NCBI RefSeq assembly: GCF_900115475.1
Contig: NZ_FOWP01000004.1
Coordinates: 62,001 to 126,000, forward strand
Direction: 5' to 3'
Length of the DNA stretch: 64,000 bases
Source: Ectopseudomonas composti
Lineage (GTDB): Bacteria > Pseudomonadota > Gammaproteobacteria > Pseudomonadales > Pseudomonadaceae
In this document: positions 59,610 through 64,000 of the stretch, one piece after another
Layout of the letters: each line of letters starts with the position of its first letter
Position numbering within the stretch: position 1 is the stretch's first letter
The notes under the pieces: generated by a model
Databases searched by the model: none
What the model was told of the DNA's origin: nothing
The model's input: the letters and a program-made list of their open reading frames with translations, nothing else
Translations under genes and position numbers: made by a program

Positions 59610-60164
59610 ATGACCGCACAACTGATCCTCGTCCCGCAGATCTCCTCGCTTCCCGCTCACGAGCAAAAGGCCCAGGCCATGCTGCGCTGGTTGGTCAAGC
59701 GGGAGATCGTCGAGTCGCTGCCGACCACATGCGGGCAGGGCGGTAACGGCATGGCCTACGCCATCGGGCCGGGCGCGCGGCGCATTGCCCAGCGACCCGA
59801 TTTGCTGCCCTATGGTCAGCCGCACAATGGCCTGGAGATCATCACCCACCGCTGCATCTATGTGCCGACGCGCGGGTTTCTGGAGGAGGCGGGATGCGCC
59901 GAATGCCGCAAGGAAGTGGGCGTGCCGCTGTTCGACAGCCTGGAGATGTGGTGGCCCGGGGAGACCGACAATTTCACCTGCCCGGAATGCGGGCATGAAG
60001 ATGACATCAACGGTTTTCTGTTCCTGCAGCCCTGTGGTTTTTCCAACCTGGGCTTCATCTTCAACGGCTGGCTGGATGCCGGCCTGCGCCCGGCGTTCGT
60101 CGAAGAGTTCGGCGAACGCCTGGGCTTTGCGGTGAGGCAGGTGCGGGTCGACGATCCGGCTTGA
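59610..60164 (+). CDS. Conserved unknown protein with two CxxC motifs
   Basis: The 184-residue soluble product has CAECR (about 95-99) and CPECG (about 124-128), a probable zinc ribbon in the middle. The N-terminal half (HEQKAQAMLRWLVKREIVESLP) is helical, and the C-terminal half is WWPGETDNFTCPE followed by a conserved-looking NLGFIFNGW. No signal peptide, membrane helix or catalytic motif is recognised. Relatives in Pseudomonas have carried misleading transporter names. The gene starts 56 bases after the pump gene and is followed by a REPIN. Confidence 0.82.
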   Translation: MTAQLILVPQISSLPAHEQKAQAMLRWLVKREIVESLPTTCGQGGNGMAYAIGPGARRIAQRPDLLPYGQPHNGLEIITHRCIYVPTRGFLEEAGCAECRKEVGVPLFDSLEMWWPGETDNFTCPECGHEDDINGFLFLQPCGFSNLGFIFNGWLDAGLRPAFVEEFGERLGFAVRQVRVDDPA

Positions 60165-60181
60165 GTGGTTTTCCAGTCGAT

Positions 60182-60243
60182 TGTGGGAGGGGCTTTAGCC
60201 GCGATGTTCTCGAGTCCCCTTCGCGGCTGAAGCCGCTCCTACA
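60182..60243. repeat. REPIN between the CxxC gene and the siderophore receptor gene
   Basis: The arms beginning TGTGGGAGGGGCTTTAGCCG and, inverted, CGGCTGAAGCCGCTCCTACA match except for a few bases. It lies eight bases past the receptor stop and may also protect or end its transcript. Confidence 0.8.
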
Positions 60244-60251
60244 AAGGCTTT

Positions 60252-62354
60252 TTAGAACTCGACGCTGGCCGACAGGCGCAGCTCGCGTGGCTCGCCCACG
60301 GCAACGCGTAGATTGCCGCCGCTGGAGGGGTAATAGCGCTCGTTGAACAGGTTGCGTACGTTCAGTTGCAGGCGCGTCTTCTCGCCGAGCAATTGGCTGT
60401 CCCAAGTGACGAAGGCATCTGCCACCGTGTAGCTATCCAGCCAGAATGTGTTGGCGTTGTCGCCAGCACGTTCACCGACGTAGCGGGCGCCACCACCCAG
60501 TTTCCACTGACCCAGCTCCTGGGGTAGATGCAGGTGATGGACGAGGTAGAGACTGCCGACATTGCGCGCGGCGTTGACCAGCTCGTTGCCTTCGTTGGCC
60601 GGGTCATCGAGGATTTCCGTATCGGTGTAGGCGTAGCTGCCGAGCAGCTCCCAGCGCTCGCTCAGGCGGCCGCTGATATCCAGTTCCACGCCGCGCGAAC
60701 CGACCTTGCCTGCCGCTTCCGATACGGAGTTGTTGGTGACCACGACGTTTTCCTTCTCGATATCGAAGAGCGCCAGGCTGGCGCCGATACCTTGAGGCAG
60801 GTCGAGCTTCACACCTAGTTCGTAGCTGCGACCTTCTTCAGGATCGAATGCCTGGCCAGTGTTGGTATCCGAGGCATTGGGCACGAACGAGCGGCTGTAG
60901 TTGCCGTAGAACGCCACCTGGTCGTTCAGCTGGAATACCAGGCCGCCGAAGGGCAGGAAGGTGGTATCAGTACGGTCGGTGGTGCGGGTATAGGTAGCGC
61001 CGCGGCCTTGTTCCACGAGTTGCTCGAAACGCTGGTAGCGACCACCAAGCACCACGATCCACTGGTCGTTCAAATGCCAGTTGTCCTTTGCGTAGATTGA
61101 ACGTGAATGCAGCTCGTCACTGCGATCACTTTGTGCCGGGTTGAGTAGCGAAGGTGCGGCAAGATTGCCGTATACCGGATTGTAGATATTGAAGCCCCCC
61201 ACCGCTGGGCCGCGCCAGGTATCACCGCGGAAGTTGTCGACGCGTTCTGTATCGGCGCCTATCAGCAGGTCATGTCGCTGGCTAAACAGATTCGCGTTGC
61301 CGATCCAGTCCCAGGCCAGGTATTGGGTCTGGTTGTCATGTTCACTGCCATCGGAACGGCGGCTCATTGCGCCCGTGCTGGCGTTGAGCGCGTTCGGCCG
61401 CGCTTCGGCATAGTCGTAGCGCTCGTTGTTCCAGCCGTAGGTGAGGCGTGTCGACCAGTCGTCGCTGAGCTGATACTCGGCGGTGGCGGTGAGCAATTCG
61501 TCGATGCCTTCGGCCTTGGACCAGCTTTCGCCGAAGCGGTCGTTGTAGGACACCTTGGCTGGTTTGCCGTTGACGATCACCGTGCCGCGATCCACCGGGG
61601 TGCTGTATTCCTTGTATTCGTAGGCGATGTTGAGGCGCAGGCGTTCGCCTTCCCAACTCAGCGAGGGGGCGATCAAACTGTGCTCTTCTTCGCCGAAGTT
61701 GCGCCAGTAGTCTTCGTGCTGACGCTCGGCGATCAGGCGAAAGGCCAGCCCGCTATCGGCAATTGGGCCGGTGACGTCGACCGCCAGGTTGCCTCCGCCA
61801 AAGCTATAGCTGCCTGCGTCAATGCGCGTGCCCCATTGGTACTGCGGCTTCTTGCTGATGACGTTGATCAGGCCCCCCGGCTCCAGCGCGCCATACAGCA
61901 GCGAGGCCGGTCCCTTGAGCACCTCCACGCGTTCGGTGGTAGCGCTGAAATTGCGTGAGAGGCTGGAGCGGATGCCGTCACGCAGGATCGAACCGTCGGC
62001 GTTGGAACCAAAACCGCGTTTGACGAAGCCATCCTGCGTGCCTGCCAGTGTGTTGCTCTGGGTCATGCCACTGACGAATTTCATCGCATCGTCCAGCGAT
62101 CTGACCTGAAAGTCCTCGATGGTCTGTGGCGTAACCACCTGTACCGACTGGGCTTCATCCTTGAGTGCCACTGAAGATTTGCTCGCCGTGCTGGCGCGTT
62201 TGGCCTGGTAGCCGTCTTCTTCGACGGCAGGCTTGGCGAGCACTTCCTGGCTGGGTAACTCCAGCTCCTGGGCCAGCAGGTGACCGGCTGGAAGCAGGCA
62301 AAAGGTGAGCAGGGCGGCGCCTTGGCCACTCAAGAAGAGGCGGGTTGGTTTCAT
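60252..62354 (-). CDS. TonB-dependent siderophore receptor
   Basis: The 700-residue outer-membrane receptor has a signal peptide (LLTFCLLPAGHLLA, then QELEL), a plug domain (SVQVVTPQTIEDFQVRSLDDAM, RGFGSNADGSILRDGIRSS, VEVLKGPASLLYGALEPGGLINVISKKPQ) and a 22-strand barrel ending in LRLSASVEF with the terminal Phe. It is of the ferrichrome/hydroxamate-type siderophore receptor family. There is no N-terminal signalling (STN) extension, so it should not drive an anti-sigma cascade. A Fur box precedes it. No siderophore synthesis or ABC uptake genes are near. Confidence 0.94.
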   Translation of the reverse strand: MKPTRLFLSGQGAALLTFCLLPAGHLLAQELELPSQEVLAKPAVEEDGYQAKRASTASKSSVALKDEAQSVQVVTPQTIEDFQVRSLDDAMKFVSGMTQSNTLAGTQDGFVKRGFGSNADGSILRDGIRSSLSRNFSATTERVEVLKGPASLLYGALEPGGLINVISKKPQYQWGTRIDAGSYSFGGGNLAVDVTGPIADSGLAFRLIAERQHEDYWRNFGEEEHSLIAPSLSWEGERLRLNIAYEYKEYSTPVDRGTVIVNGKPAKVSYNDRFGESWSKAEGIDELLTATAEYQLSDDWSTRLTYGWNNERYDYAEARPNALNASTGAMSRRSDGSEHDNQTQYLAWDWIGNANLFSQRHDLLIGADTERVDNFRGDTWRGPAVGGFNIYNPVYGNLAAPSLLNPAQSDRSDELHSRSIYAKDNWHLNDQWIVVLGGRYQRFEQLVEQGRGATYTRTTDRTDTTFLPFGGLVFQLNDQVAFYGNYSRSFVPNASDTNTGQAFDPEEGRSYELGVKLDLPQGIGASLALFDIEKENVVVTNNSVSEAAGKVGSRGVELDISGRLSERWELLGSYAYTDTEILDDPANEGNELVNAARNVGSLYLVHHLHLPQELGQWKLGGGARYVGERAGDNANTFWLDSYTVADAFVTWDSQLLGEKTRLQLNVRNLFNERYYPSSGGNLRVAVGEPRELRLSASVEF

Positions 62355-62373
62355 TTGACACTCAAGTGCAAGG

Positions 62374-62392
62374 GTTTTTGAGAATCATTATT
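62374..62392 (-). promoter_or_regulatory. Fur box upstream of the siderophore receptor gene
   Basis: GTTTTTGAGAATCATTATT (plus strand) matches the 19-base Fur consensus GATAATGATAATCATTATC at 14 positions by my count. It lies 20 bases before the receptor start codon, so iron-loaded Fur should repress it. Confidence 0.8.
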
Positions 62393-62434
62393 TTATGTGT
62401 TTGAAAGCGAGATTGCCTAGGGACACACTTTGCA

Positions 62435-63968
<1,534 letters not shown>

Positions 63969-64000
63969 AAAATCGATTTGACGCTGCTGCGCTTGGGCAT

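Overview
The window is chromosomal DNA from a GC-rich gammaproteobacterium, almost certainly a Pseudomonas of the mendocina/oleovorans type (Ectopseudomonas). Three things support this. The protein sequences read as Pseudomonas orthologues. From memory, the order valS-holC-pepA-lptFG, then queA-tgt-yajC-secDF-suhB-trmJ-cysE-isc-ndk-rlmN-pilF-rodZ-ispG-hisS-yfgM-bamB-der, then leuA, xseA and guaB, follows the order in P. aeruginosa. Intergenic regions also carry several families of Pseudomonas-type REP palindromes. I see no prophage, insertion sequence, CRISPR array or rRNA.

Region 1 (1-14.8 kb) is the most variable part. It holds the end of a GGDEF diguanylate cyclase gene, a small lipoprotein gene, sbcC without an adjacent sbcD, an isochorismatase-fold hydrolase, two divergent orphan periplasmic solute-binding proteins and rlmF. 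It also holds four ion or anion transporter genes: an ArsB/SLC13-like permease, a DASS permease with RCK_C domains, NhaD and NhaC. A small winged-helix protein gene sits among them.

Region 2 (15-33.9 kb) is housekeeping: valS, an unknown gene, holC and pepA on the minus strand; lptF-lptG (LPS export) on the plus strand; an RDD membrane protein, a cold-shock protein and tRNA-Leu(CAA) on the minus strand. A third orphan solute-binding protein follows. Then come queA-tgt (queuosine), yajC-secD-secF (Sec translocon), a YcfJ-like glycine-zipper protein, suhB, and trmJ-cysE.

Region 3 (33.9-48.9 kb) begins with the complete iscR-S-U-A-hscB-hscA-fdx-iscX iron-sulfur operon behind a promoter with two abutting IscR-like sites. 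CysE just upstream starts the cysteine pathway that feeds IscS. The run continues with ndk, rlmN, pilF, rodZ, ispG, hisS, yfgM, bamB and der. RlmN and IspG are themselves Fe-S enzymes.

Region 4 (49-64 kb) is mixed. It holds an aminotransferase next to an omega-amidase-like nitrilase, leuA preceded by a 24-codon leucine-rich upstream reading frame, a GST, a YbdG-type mechanosensitive channel, an M23 peptidase and xseA. A LysR regulator is divergent from a PACE efflux pump. The window ends with a double-CxxC protein, a Fur-boxed TonB-dependent siderophore receptor and guaB.

No wholly new system is obvious. The best leads are the leuA leader frame, the GTAG-footed REP/REPIN network that touches gene ends and starts, promoters embedded in terminator hairpins (cysE/iscR, iscX/ndk), the tandem IscR sites, and the accessory pairs in regions 1 and 4.
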